This document shows, in pieces, positions 1-5,498 of a stretch of DNA of 6,017 nt (position 1 is the stretch's first letter; the number at the start of each line of letters is the position of its first letter). The DNA lies in NCBI GenBank assembly GCA_009914575.1, contig WNEB01000106.1, positions 1 through 6,017 of the forward strand. Direction: 5' to 3'. The notes under the pieces were generated by a model that ran no database searches, had not been told where the DNA came from, and saw only the letters and a list, made by a program, of their open reading frames with translations. Made by a program: the position numbers and the translations under genes. The stretch is from Burkholderia gladioli. Its GTDB lineage: Bacteria > Pseudomonadota > Gammaproteobacteria > Burkholderiales > Burkholderiaceae.

Positions 1-63
1 TGCCTGCTGCCTGAACTCCAGGCTGAACTCCTGCCCCTTTCTGCCTGCCTTGCTCTTGGTCAT
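1..63 (-). CDS. IS3-like transposase OrfA, N-terminal 21 codons (partial)
   Basis: The ATG on the minus strand at 63-61 opens a frame reading MTKSKAGRKGQEFSLEFRQQ and onward to the window edge. A short, basic N-terminus followed by a phrase like 'FSLEFRQQA' is typical of IS3-family OrfA, the helix-turn-helix protein that precedes and is frameshift-fused to the OrfB integrase. The start is well supported by a near-perfect Shine-Dalgarno AGGAGGT at 75-69, five bases upstream. Neither the helix-turn-helix domain nor the frameshift site is inside the window, so intactness cannot be judged. Confidence 0.7.
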   Translation of the reverse strand, partial: MTKSKAGRKGQEFSLEFRQQA

Positions 64-92
64 CGTCCACCTCCTATTGCGATAGTTAATCG

Positions 93-122
93 CTTATAGG
101 GGTGTCCGTGAAACGGGGGCAA
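93..122 (-). promoter_or_regulatory. putative promoter of the IS orfA
   Basis: On the minus strand TTGCCC (122-117, 4 of 6 matches to the -35 consensus) is separated by 18 bp from TATAAG (98-93, 5 of 6 matches to the -10 consensus). Transcription would begin near position 86, leaving a short leader with AGGAGGT before the orfA ATG. The -35 lies in the terminal sequence of the element, a common arrangement for IS transposase promoters. This is prediction from sequence only. Confidence 0.5.
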
Positions 123-127
123 GATCA

Positions 128-225
128 GGCAATCGGTGTCGATCATCCGCGATCTGCTCGGCGCGCGCATGTATCCGCTGACGCTGGCCGGGCTCGAATC
201 GGCGATGCGGCAGCTGAGCAAGTAG
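128..225 (+). pseudogene. 3' remnant of an unidentified gene truncated by the IS
   Basis: A frame open from the IS boundary to TAG at 223-225 encodes a tail of about 31 residues that includes SIIRDLLGARMYPLTLAG and ends in SAMRQLSK. Codons are G/C-ending like the neighbouring Burkholderia genes, and the frame stops just before a GC-rich stem-loop, as the end of a real gene would. I do not recognise the family. The upstream part is missing, replaced by the left-hand IS, so the gene is presumably inactive unless the other half lies beyond the element. It points the same way as benE, but nothing shows the two were functionally linked. Confidence 0.5.
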
Positions 226-252
226 GCGCGCCCCGCGCCGTCGCGGCGCGCC
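225..252 (+). terminator. GC-rich stem-loop after the truncated gene (possible terminator)
   Basis: GGCGCGCC at 225-232 pairs with GGCGCGCC at 245-252. An inner GCG/CGC pairing (235-237 with 242-244) closes a CCGT loop, with a two-base bulge. It starts on the last base of the stop codon at 223-225. No T-tract follows, so it is not a canonical intrinsic terminator. It could act as a 3'-end stabiliser or be chance GC palindromy. Confidence 0.3.
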
Positions 253-390
253 CGGTGCATCTCGTCACCACAGGCGCCGCCGGTTTCCCTAATATCCCGG
301 CTTCACCGGTGTCGCCCGCCGCCGCCGATCCGCCCGGATCGCCGCGCGCCGCCCGGTTCGCCGCCCCTCCCCGCTTCGTAGTGCTTCAAG
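226..390. other. intergenic stretch upstream of benE
   Basis: These 165 bases of GC-rich sequence lie between the gene remnant and benE. Apart from the stem-loop at its left end I see no convincing promoter hexamers and no Shine-Dalgarno sequence before the proposed benE start. A stop in the benE frame at 379-381 (TAG) bounds how far upstream the coding region can reach. Confidence 0.5.
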
Positions 391-1608
391 ATTAATCCGT
401 CCCACGCGCCCGGCACGCCGCCGGTCGCTCCCGCCCCGCGCTTCTTCGCGGATACCTCGCTGTCGGCGCTGGTCGCCGGCTTCGTCGCGATGATGACGGG
501 CTACACCAGCTCGCTGGTGCTGATGTTCCAGGCTGACCGCGCCGCCCACCTGAGCGACGCGCAGATCTCCTCCTGGATCTGGGCGTTGTCGATCGGCATG
601 GGCGTGACCACCGTCGGCCTGTCGCTGCGCTATCGCGCGCCGGTGGTGGTGGCCTGGTCCACGCCCGGCGCGGCGCTGCTGGTGGCCTCGCTGCCCGGCG
701 TGCCTTACCCGTACGCGATCGGCGCGTTCGTGGTGTGCGCGCTGCTGCTGACGGCGATCGGCCTGAGCGGCGTGTTCGATTCGCTGATGCGACGGATTCC
801 GTCGGGCATCGCCGCCGCGCTGCTGGCCGGCATCCTGTTCGAGATCGGCATCGAGATCTTCCGCGCCGCGCAGTTTCAGACCGGCCTCGTGATCGCGATG
901 TTCGTGACCTATACCTATCTCGCGGTCAAGCGGGTCGCGCCGCGCTACGCGATCGTCGCCACGCTGGTGGCCGGTACCGCCGTGGCCGGCGCGCTCGGCC
1001 TGCTCGACTTCAGCCGGTTCCGGATCGCGTTCGCGCACCCGGTGCTGACCGTGCCGGCGTTCTCGCTGTCGGCCATCGTCAGCATCGGCATTCCGCTGTT
1101 CGTGGTGGCGATGGCCTCGCAGAACGTGCCCGGCATCGCCGTGCTGCGCGCCGACGGCTACACCACGCCGTCCTCGCCGCTGATCGCGAGCACCGGCCTG
1201 GCCTCGCTGGCGCTGGCGCCGTTCGGCTCGCACGGCGTCAACCTGGCGGCCATCACGGTCGCGATCTGCACCGGCCCCGAGGCGCACGAAAACCGTGCGC
1301 GGCGCTATCCGGCGGCCGTCTGGTGCGGCGTGTTCTATCTGGTGGCGGGCGTTTTCGGCGCAACCATCGCCGCGCTGTTCGACGCGTTGCCGAAGGCGCT
1401 GGTGGTGTCGGTGGCCGCGCTGGCGCTGTTCGGCTCGATCATGAGCGGGCTGACCAACGCGATGCAGGACGTCCGGCAGCGCGAGGCGGCGCTCGTCACG
1501 TTCATGACCACGGCCTCGGGCCTGACGCTGCTGTCGATCGGCCCGGCGTTCTGGGGGCTGGTGGCGGGCGTGGTCACGCAGGTGGGGCTCAACGCGCGGC
1601 GGGGTTGA
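391..1608 (+). CDS. benE: benzoate/H+ symporter family transporter BenE
   Basis: Inner-membrane secondary transporter of the BenE family (Acinetobacter BenE, E. coli YdcO), predicted to import benzoate or a related aromatic acid with protons. Many hydrophobic helices run through the protein. Family-typical stretches are VVVAWSTPGAALL around residues 86-97, the IPSGIAAALLAGILF helix near 136-150, and GSHGVNLAAITVAICTGPEAH near 279-299. The C-terminus FWGLVAGVVTQVGL is also typical. The first in-frame ATG is at 490 (372 residues). However, the frame upstream encodes FFADTSLSALVAGF, which matches the conserved first helix (compare TLLAGFLAVLIGY in E. coli YdcO), and contains no ATG, GTG or TTG. 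The start used here is ATT at 391, giving a 405-residue protein beginning MNPSHAPGTPP; no clear Shine-Dalgarno precedes it. No ben or cat catabolic genes are visible nearby, so the substrate is inferred from the family only. Confidence 0.88.
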   Translation: MNPSHAPGTPPVAPAPRFFADTSLSALVAGFVAMMTGYTSSLVLMFQADRAAHLSDAQISSWIWALSIGMGVTTVGLSLRYRAPVVVAWSTPGAALLVASLPGVPYPYAIGAFVVCALLLTAIGLSGVFDSLMRRIPSGIAAALLAGILFEIGIEIFRAAQFQTGLVIAMFVTYTYLAVKRVAPRYAIVATLVAGTAVAGALGLLDFSRFRIAFAHPVLTVPAFSLSAIVSIGIPLFVVAMASQNVPGIAVLRADGYTTPSSPLIASTGLASLALAPFGSHGVNLAAITVAICTGPEAHENRARRYPAAVWCGVFYLVAGVFGATIAALFDALPKALVVSVAALALFGSIMSGLTNAMQDVRQREAALVTFMTTASGLTLLSIGPAFWGLVAGVVTQVGLNARRG

Positions 1609-1808
1609 GGACGAGGGTTGCGGGGGATGCGTCGATCGGTGTTCCGACGACCCGGCTCCGCACCGAAGCGCCCTGCCGCCCCGCCCCGCCCACGCCGGAC
1701 ACGCTCGATGCACTGGCCGGTACGTCGACGGCCCGACTCCGCACCGCCCCAACGCCGGTCTTGCCCCGTCCGGGCACGCGTGATGCTTCCCTTTTTCCGT
1801 TCGCCGCG

Positions 1809-1846
1809 TCACGTACGCCGCCCCGAATCGGGCCTAGAATAGAGGA
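1809..1846 (+). promoter_or_regulatory. putative talB promoter
   Basis: TAGAAT at 1835-1840 matches the -10 consensus in 5 of 6 positions and is followed by AT-richer sequence suitable for a start near 1847. No good -35 hexamer lies 16-18 bp upstream; TCACGT at 1809-1814 is weak and 20 bp away. A small inverted repeat (CCCGA-A-TCGGG, 1822-1832) sits between the two. Transcription from here would give a leader of about 115 nt. Confidence 0.4.
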
Positions 1847-1898
1847 CTTCGGTCGCCGACCGCCCCGTTCCGGGCGCGAGCCGCCGGCCCGCTTCGCC

Positions 1899-1919
1899 GC
1901 CGCGCGTTCGCCGCGCGGC
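1899..1919 (+). promoter_or_regulatory. GC hairpin in the talB leader
   Basis: GCCGCGCG (1899-1906) and CGCGCGGC (1912-1919) form a perfect 8-bp stem closed by TTCGC. It lies 43 bases before the talB ATG, inside the predicted untranslated leader. No T-tract follows, so it is not an intrinsic terminator. It may influence mRNA stability or translation, or may be a by-product of GC richness. Confidence 0.3.
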
Positions 1920-1962
1920 CTTCCGTCGAACCCGGCGCGCTGCGCCTCTTCAACGATTCGCC

Positions 1963-2916
1963 ATGACTACCGCACTCGACCAGCTGAAGCAGTACACGAC
2001 CGTTGTCGCCGACACGGGCGATTTCCAGCAGCTCGCGCAGTATCAGCCGCAGGACGCGACCACCAATCCCTCGCTGATCCTGAAGGCGGTTCAGAAGGAC
2101 GCCTACAAGCCGCTGCTCGAAAAAACCGTGCGCGACCACGCGGGCGAATCGACCGACGTCATCCTCGACCGTCTGCTGATCGCCTTCGGCACCGAAATCC
2201 TCAAGATCATCCCGGGCCGCGTCTCGACCGAAGTCGACGCGCGCCTGTCGTTCGACACGCAACGCTCGATCGACAAGGGTCGCGAACTGATCCGCCTCTA
2301 CGAAGCCGCCGGCATCGGCCGCGAGCGCGTGCTGATCAAGCTCGCCTCGACCTGGGAAGGCATCCGCGCCGCCGAGGTGCTCCAGAAGGACGGCATCAAG
2401 TGCAATATGACGCTGCTGTTCTCGCTGGCCCAGGCCGCCGCCTGCGCCGAAGCGGGCGCGCAGCTGATCTCGCCGTTCGTCGGCCGGATCTACGACTGGT
2501 ACAAGAAGCAGGCCGGCGCGAACTGGGACGACGTCAAGAACGGCGGCGCGAACGATCCGGGCGTGCAATCGGTGCGCCGCATCTACGCGTACTACAAGAA
2601 GTTCGGCTACAAGACCGAAGTGATGGGCGCGAGCTTCCGCACCGTCAGCCAGATCGTCGAGCTGGCCGGCTGCGACCTGCTGACGATCAGCCCGGATCTG
2701 CTGCAGAAGCTGCACGAGAGCAACGATACGGTCGAGCGCAAGCTGTCCGGCGACAGCAGCCAGGACGCCCCGACCGAGCGCGTGGCGATCGACGAGGCAT
2801 CGTTCCGCTTCCAGCTGAACGACGATGCGATGGCCACCGAGAAGCTGGCCGAAGGCATTCGCGCGTTCTCCGCCGACGCGGGCAAGCTCGACGGCCTGAT
2901 CGAAGCGCTGCGCTGA
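1963..2916 (+). CDS. talB: transaldolase TalB
   Basis: Cytosolic class I transaldolase (EC 2.2.1.2) of the non-oxidative pentose phosphate pathway. It transfers a dihydroxyacetone unit from sedoheptulose 7-phosphate to glyceraldehyde 3-phosphate, giving erythrose 4-phosphate and fructose 6-phosphate. The 317-residue length matches the long TalB subfamily. Key residues are present: Asp17, Asn35 in DATTNPSLI, Glu90 in [12 protein letters not shown], and the Schiff-base Lys126 in [11 protein letters not shown] (Lys132 in E. coli). Also present are Asn148 and Thr150 in CNMTLLFS, Ser170 and Arg175 in [13 protein letters not shown], and the phosphate-binding Ser224/Arg226 in MGASFR. The start at the ATG gives the canonical [13 protein letters not shown]-terminus, although no Shine-Dalgarno sequence precedes it. 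It appears to be a single-gene unit with its own promoter and a terminator-like region after the stop. Confidence 0.97.
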   Translation: MTTALDQLKQYTTVVADTGDFQQLAQYQPQDATTNPSLILKAVQKDAYKPLLEKTVRDHAGESTDVILDRLLIAFGTEILKIIPGRVSTEVDARLSFDTQRSIDKGRELIRLYEAAGIGRERVLIKLASTWEGIRAAEVLQKDGIKCNMTLLFSLAQAAACAEAGAQLISPFVGRIYDWYKKQAGANWDDVKNGGANDPGVQSVRRIYAYYKKFGYKTEVMGASFRTVSQIVELAGCDLLTISPDLLQKLHESNDTVERKLSGDSSQDAPTERVAIDEASFRFQLNDDAMATEKLAEGIRAFSADAGKLDGLIEALR

Positions 2917-2920
2917 TCGA

Positions 2921-2967
2921 CGGGCGGCATCGCCCGCCCGCCTCCAACGGCCGCCTCGCGCGGCCGT
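2921..2967 (+). terminator. tandem stem-loops after talB (likely terminator)
   Basis: Two hairpins follow the talB stop at once. The first is CGGGCG/CGCCCG (2921-2926 with 2931-2936, loop GCAT). The second is ACGGCCGC/GCGGCCGT (2947-2954 with 2960-2967, loop CTCGC), followed by a weak T-containing stretch, AGTCGTTTCT. The second stem with its short T run is the better terminator candidate. The downstream gene has its own promoter, which fits transcription ending here. Confidence 0.5.
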
Positions 2968-2993
2968 AGTCGTTTCTGCGGGTTCGCGCACGG

Positions 2994-3021
2994 TTGCGCG
3001 GCCGCGTGCACGCTCTACAAT
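2994..3021 (+). promoter_or_regulatory. putative promoter of the VOC-family gene
   Basis: TTGCGC at 2994-2999 (TTG core of a -35), a 16-bp spacer, and TACAAT at 3016-3021 (5 of 6 matches to the -10). The start would fall near 3028, giving a leader of about 70 nt. That leader contains a GGAACG/CGTTCC hairpin (3031-3036 with 3044-3049). Confidence 0.5.
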
Positions 3022-3084
3022 GCCCGTCACGGAACGCGCTCGCCGTTCCCTACCCGTTTGTTCAGCAAGCCGAACCAGCCCGCC

Positions 3085-3090
3085 AAGGAG
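3085..3090 (+). promoter_or_regulatory. ribosome binding site deciding the VOC gene start
   Basis: AAGGAG ends six bases before the ATG at 3097. It supports that start over the in-frame TTG at 3058, which lacks a comparable site. Confidence 0.75.
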
Positions 3091-3096
3091 ACGACG

Positions 3097-3531
3097 ATGC
3101 AAGTACAACCGTACCTGTTCTTCGGAGGTTGCTGCGACGAGGCGATCGCCTTCTACCGCAGCGCCATCGGCGCGGAAGTCCAGATGTTGATGCGCTTCAA
3201 GGATGCGCCGCCGAACCCCGGCCAGCCGATCGATCCGGCCGCCGCCGACAAGGTGATGCACGCGAACCTTCGCATCGGCGAATCGCAGCTGATGTGCTCG
3301 GACGGCGACGTGTGTGCAGGCGCGCCGCAGCAGGTGCACGACGGCTATTCGCTGTCGCTGAACCCGGCGAGCGTGGACGAGGGCCAGCGGATCTTCGCGG
3401 CGCTGGCCGAGGGCGGCACGATCGCGATGCCGTTCGGGCCGACGTTCTGGGCGCTCGGCTTCGGCATGTTGCGCGACCGCTTCGGCGTGCACTGGATGGT
3501 CAAAGTCGAGGATCCGGCCCCGCGGCCCTGA
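3097..3531 (+). CDS. VOC-superfamily (PhnB-like) protein
   Basis: A 144-residue cytosolic protein of the glyoxalase/bleomycin-resistance/extradiol dioxygenase (VOC) fold, closest to the PhnB-like group. It begins VQPYLFFGGCCDEAIAFYRSAIGAE, as in E. coli PhnB (LSPYLFFNGNCADAIAYYQ), and carries HANLRIGESQLMCSD around residues 55-69. The family-typical end has PFGPTFWALGFGMLRDRFGVHWMV near 112-135. Such proteins are often annotated as 3-demethylubiquinone methyltransferase-like, but the specific reaction is not known, and despite the name PhnB-type proteins are not proven C-P lyase components. The start at 3097 is chosen because AAGGAG at 3085-3090 sits six bases upstream and homologues begin here; a TTG at 3058 in the same frame is unlikely. 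It is monocistronic, with its own promoter and a strong terminator. Confidence 0.9.
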   Translation: MQVQPYLFFGGCCDEAIAFYRSAIGAEVQMLMRFKDAPPNPGQPIDPAAADKVMHANLRIGESQLMCSDGDVCAGAPQQVHDGYSLSLNPASVDEGQRIFAALAEGGTIAMPFGPTFWALGFGMLRDRFGVHWMVKVEDPAPRP

Positions 3532-3568
3532 ACGTCGTCCGCCGCCACCGCTTCGCCGTATCAAGCAG

Positions 3569-3608
3569 AAGGCCGGCCCCGCCGCATGCAGCGGGGCCGG
3601 CCTTTTTT
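3569..3608 (+). terminator. strong intrinsic terminator between convergent genes
   Basis: AAGGCCGGCCCCGC (3569-3582) pairs perfectly with GCGGGGCCGGCCTT (3591-3604) around an eight-base CGCATGCA loop, and six consecutive T residues (3603-3608) complete it. It ends the rightward VOC transcript. Read leftwards, the same 14-bp stem is followed by TTCTGCTTG, so it probably also terminates mctP, less strongly. It sits between the VOC stop at 3531 and the mctP stop at 3637. Confidence 0.9.
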
Positions 3609-3636
3609 GCTTCGTCATCCCGACGAAACCGCGCGG

Positions 3637-5187
3637 TCAGCCCTCCGCCACGTCGAGATAATCCTCGGGGCGCGTGCGATCCTCGGCGCGCGCCATGCCG
3701 CTCGCGCGCATCGCCACGCTGACCACCACCGACACCACCAGATTGACGACCAGCGACCACACGACCGCGTAACCGGGAATCGCGAGGCCGAACAGGTGGA
3801 CCGTGAAGATCGAGCCCGCCAGCTTCAGCAAGATCGCCATCCAGATGCCGCACACGATGCCGGTGGCCCAGCCGGCCAGCAGGCCGCGATGGTCGAGCAC
3901 GCGCGTGTAGAGGCCCAGCACGATCGCCGGCAGCGTCTGGATGATCCAGATCCCGCCGAGCAGCTGCAGCTGGATCGCATAGGTCAGCGGCAGGCCGAGG
4001 ATGAACGCCACCGCGCCCACCTTGACGATCAGCGACACCAGCTTCGCGACGCTGGTCTCCTGATGCGGCGTCATGTTGCGGTTGAAGAACTCGCGGTGAA
4101 TGTTGCGCGTGTAGAGATTCGCCGCCGCGATCGACATGATCGCGGTCGGCACCAGCGCGCCGATTCCGATCGCCGCGAACGCCACGCCGACGAACCACGA
4201 CGGGAAGAAGTGCAGGAACAGCGCCGGCACCGCGAAGTTCGCGCCGTAGGCCTTGAAGTACGGCGCGAACTCGGGCATGTCCTTCACGCCCGAGGCCAGC
4301 GCCATGTAGCCGAGCAGCGCGAGCAGCCCGAGCACGAACGAATAGGCCGGCAGCATCGCCATGTTGCGGCGGATCGTGTTGCCCGAGGACGACGACAGGA
4401 TCGCCGTGACCGAGTGCGGATAGAGGAACAGCGCGAGCGCCGAGCCCACCGCGAGCGTCGCGTACGCGCTGTAGCCGTTCAGGCTCGACACGTCGGGCGC
4501 CTTCAGCATCAGCTTGGCCGGCGGCACCGAGCCGAAGATGTGCCCGAAGCCGCCCAGTTGCGACGTGATCACGACGATGGCCGCGGCGATCGTCACGTAG
4601 ATCAGGATGTCCTTGACGATCGCGATCATGGCCGGCGCGCGCAGCCCCGACGTGTGCGTGTAGGCCGCCAGAATCGCGAACGCGATGATCAGCGGCAGGT
4701 CGCCGAGCAGGCCATGCGTGTCGAAGCCGAGCCCGCCGATCACCACCTCGATGCCCACCAGCTGCAACGCGATGTACGGCATGGTCGCGACGATCCCCGT
4801 CACCGCCACGGCCAGCGCCAGCATGCGGCTGCCGTAGCGCGCGCCGACGAAATCGGCCGCGGTCAAGTAGCCCTGCCGCTTGGCGATGCTCCACAGCTTC
4901 GGGAACACCACGAACGCGAACGGATAGATCAGGATCGTGTACGGCAGCGCGAAGAAGCCCATCGCGCCGGCCCCGAACACCAGCGCGGGCACCGCCACGA
5001 ACGTGTACGCGGTGTAGAGATCGCCGCCGAGCAGGAACCACGTGACGATCGTGCCGAAGCGCCGCCCGCCGAGGCCCCATTCGTCGAGATGGGCCAGATC
5101 GCCGCGCCGCCAGTGCGCGGCCACGAAGCCGAGGATCGTCACGCCGACGAAGAACAGCACGAAAACGACGGTTGCGGTCACGTTCAT
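3637..5187 (-). CDS. mctP: monocarboxylate uptake permease MctP (sodium:solute symporter family)
   Basis: A 516-residue inner-membrane permease of the solute:sodium symporter family, closest to the MctP group. Rhizobium MctP imports small monocarboxylates such as lactate, pyruvate and alanine. About 13 hydrophobic segments are seen, the first at residues 2-25. Family-like stretches are FLLGGDLYTAYTFVAVPALVF (51-71), AAYTHTSGLRAPAMIAIVKD (174-193), LFLYPHSVTAILSSSSGNTIRRN (253-275) and IGALVPTAIMSIAAANLYTRNI (342-363). The last lies in the sodium-site region of the family. The start is the ATG at 5187-5185, preceded by AAGGAGG, and overlaps the stop of the upstream DUF3311 gene as ATGA, indicating an operon with translational coupling. 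The coding sequence is intact, but its upstream partner and probable promoter region are damaged by mobile elements. Exact substrate is inferred from the family. Confidence 0.93.
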   Translation of the reverse strand: MNVTATVVFVLFFVGVTILGFVAAHWRRGDLAHLDEWGLGGRRFGTIVTWFLLGGDLYTAYTFVAVPALVFGAGAMGFFALPYTILIYPFAFVVFPKLWSIAKRQGYLTAADFVGARYGSRMLALAVAVTGIVATMPYIALQLVGIEVVIGGLGFDTHGLLGDLPLIIAFAILAAYTHTSGLRAPAMIAIVKDILIYVTIAAAIVVITSQLGGFGHIFGSVPPAKLMLKAPDVSSLNGYSAYATLAVGSALALFLYPHSVTAILSSSSGNTIRRNMAMLPAYSFVLGLLALLGYMALASGVKDMPEFAPYFKAYGANFAVPALFLHFFPSWFVGVAFAAIGIGALVPTAIMSIAAANLYTRNIHREFFNRNMTPHQETSVAKLVSLIVKVGAVAFILGLPLTYAIQLQLLGGIWIIQTLPAIVLGLYTRVLDHRGLLAGWATGIVCGIWMAILLKLAGSIFTVHLFGLAIPGYAVVWSLVVNLVVSVVVSVAMRASGMARAEDRTRPEDYLDVAEG

Positions 5188-5288
5188 TGTCCGCCCTCCT
5201 TCGTGCCGCCGGCGCGCCAGCAGTGCTTGGTCTTGCTGTAGACGAACGCGGTGATCGCCGCGCTGATGAACACCCAGGCGAGCTGATA

Positions 5289-5298
5289 CCAGTAAAAG
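5289..5298 (+). repeat. target-site duplication, left copy
   Basis: CCAGTAAAAG, identical to 5489-5498 exactly 200 bases away. In the DUF3311 reading frame it spells the end of the FFYW segment, which occurs only once in the reconstructed protein. Confidence 0.85.
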
Positions 5299-5300
5299 GC

Positions 5301-5323
5301 CTCTCTTGAATTTCGAGTGGGTG
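5301..5323. repeat. left terminal inverted repeat of the MITE-like element
   Basis: Starts CTCTCTTGAA and ends GAGTGGGTG. It pairs with 5466-5488, with mismatches at positions 11 and 14 only. Its inner end directly abuts the 19-bp hairpin arm starting at 5324. Confidence 0.85.
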
Positions 5324-5384
5324 GATTTTTCCGGGTCAAGGGCGGGCGAAGCCCGGCGCAGCGAACCCTTGACCCGGAAAAATC
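5324..5384. repeat. large perfect hairpin within the element
   Basis: GATTTTTCCGGGTCAAGGG (5324-5342) and its exact reverse complement (5366-5384) form a 19-bp stem around a 23-base loop. The loop contains a secondary hairpin CGGGC-GAA-GCCCG (5343-5355). No T-tract follows on either strand, so it is not a standard terminator, though such a stem in the DUF3311-mctP transcript could pause polymerase, attract RNase III or stabilise an end. It may equally be a structural or mobility feature of the element. Confidence 0.85.
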
Positions 5385-5465
5385 TACGAGCCCGTCCGGC
5401 GGCGGGGCTAGGGGTGGGAAGATACCGTTTTGCGACGTAGGTTTTCGTACCCCGGCGGCCCTTTT

Positions 5466-5488
5466 CACCCACTCAAATTTCAAGAGAG
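5466..5488. repeat. right terminal inverted repeat of the MITE-like element
   Basis: On the + strand it begins CACCCACTC and ends TTCAAGAGAG, the reverse complement of the left repeat at 21 of 23 positions. Read from the minus strand it supplies the TGA that stops the DUF3311 N-terminal fragment. Confidence 0.85.
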
Positions 5489-5498
5489 CCAGTAAAAG
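5489..5498 (+). repeat. target-site duplication, right copy
   Basis: CCAGTAAAAG, the second copy of the 10-bp direct repeat bordering the 190-bp element. A duplication of 9-10 bp excludes families that make 2-5 bp duplications as the mobilising transposase. Confidence 0.85.

Larger units (their letters stand above)
1..127 (-). mobile_element. 5' end of an IS3-like insertion sequence (partial)
   Basis: On the minus strand the element appears to begin at 127 with TGATCTTGCCCCCG, a TGA-plus-C-rich terminus of the kind seen in many IS3-family elements. It is followed by a 64-nt leader with a promoter, then the orfA start at 63. The rest of the IS, including the second terminus and orfB, lies beyond the left edge. 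The + strand from 128 has a different character: it is in-frame coding sequence ending at a stop at 225. That supports placing the boundary near 127-128. The exact end and the target duplication cannot be fixed because the other end is not visible. Family assignment rests on the terminus, the layout and the OrfA N-terminus. Confidence 0.7.
1609..1962. other. benE-talB intergenic region
   Basis: These 354 bases hold no gene I can support; open frames here are high-GC shadows. There is a 15-base imperfect direct repeat (CCCGGCTCCGCACCG at 1651-1665 and CCCGACTCCGCACCG at 1732-1746, one mismatch). A short TGCCC/GGGCA hairpin with a T-rich run (CCCTTTTTCC) 10-20 bases downstream, around 1762-1795, could be a weak benE terminator. 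The right third carries the likely talB promoter and leader. Confidence 0.5.
5299..5488. mobile_element. MITE-like miniature inverted-repeat element inside the DUF3311 gene
   Basis: A 190-bp segment with no convincing gene of its own. Its ends form 23-bp inverted repeats (5301-5323 and 5466-5488, each reading CTCTCTTGAA... inward to ...GAGTGGGTG), identical at 21 of 23 positions. A perfect 10-bp direct repeat, CCAGTAAAAG, flanks it. It interrupts an otherwise intact small gene, and removing it plus one repeat copy rebuilds the gene, so the polarity of events is clear. Two extra bases (GC, 5299-5300) lie between the left direct repeat and the left inverted repeat. The interior holds a 19-bp perfect hairpin next to the left terminal repeat. 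It is too small to encode a transposase and was presumably mobilised in trans; the parent IS family is not identifiable here. Confidence 0.85.

Noticed and set aside
1651..1746. 15-base imperfect direct repeat in the benE-talB gap as a regulator-binding pair
   Set aside because: The copies are 81 bases apart, GC-rich and without dyad symmetry; chance similarity is plausible.
289..1812. Long minus-strand open frame opposite benE, and similar ones at 1834-3618 (-) and 3586-5241 (+)
   Set aside because: These are antisense shadows of benE, talB/VOC and mctP, with low-complexity Arg/His/Gln/Asp composition typical of the opposite strand of GC-rich genes.
735..2969. 744-codon + strand open frame across benE and talB
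   Set aside because: It overlaps two well-identified genes in another frame, is rich in Arg/Ala/Gly/Pro as expected for a shifted high-GC frame, and shows no recognisable domain.
3058..3096. TTG start at 3058 for the VOC protein
   Set aside because: No RBS, and the extra 13 residues are absent from PhnB-like relatives; AAGGAG supports the ATG at 3097.
3500..5080. 526-codon minus-strand frame overlapping mctP
   Set aside because: A frame-shifted shadow of mctP; the mctP frame carries clear SSS-family helices and motifs, and this one does not.
5188..5472. mctP start moved upstream to 5472, adding 95 residues
   Set aside because: The added residues are translated from the MITE and the DUF3311 3' end in the wrong frame. 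The ATG at 5187 has a strong RBS, the ATGA overlap and the family-typical N-terminus.
5289..5498. The repeated segments as part of a CRISPR array
   Set aside because: There are only two direct copies of 10 bp flanking an inverted-repeat element; no regular spacer-repeat pattern is present.
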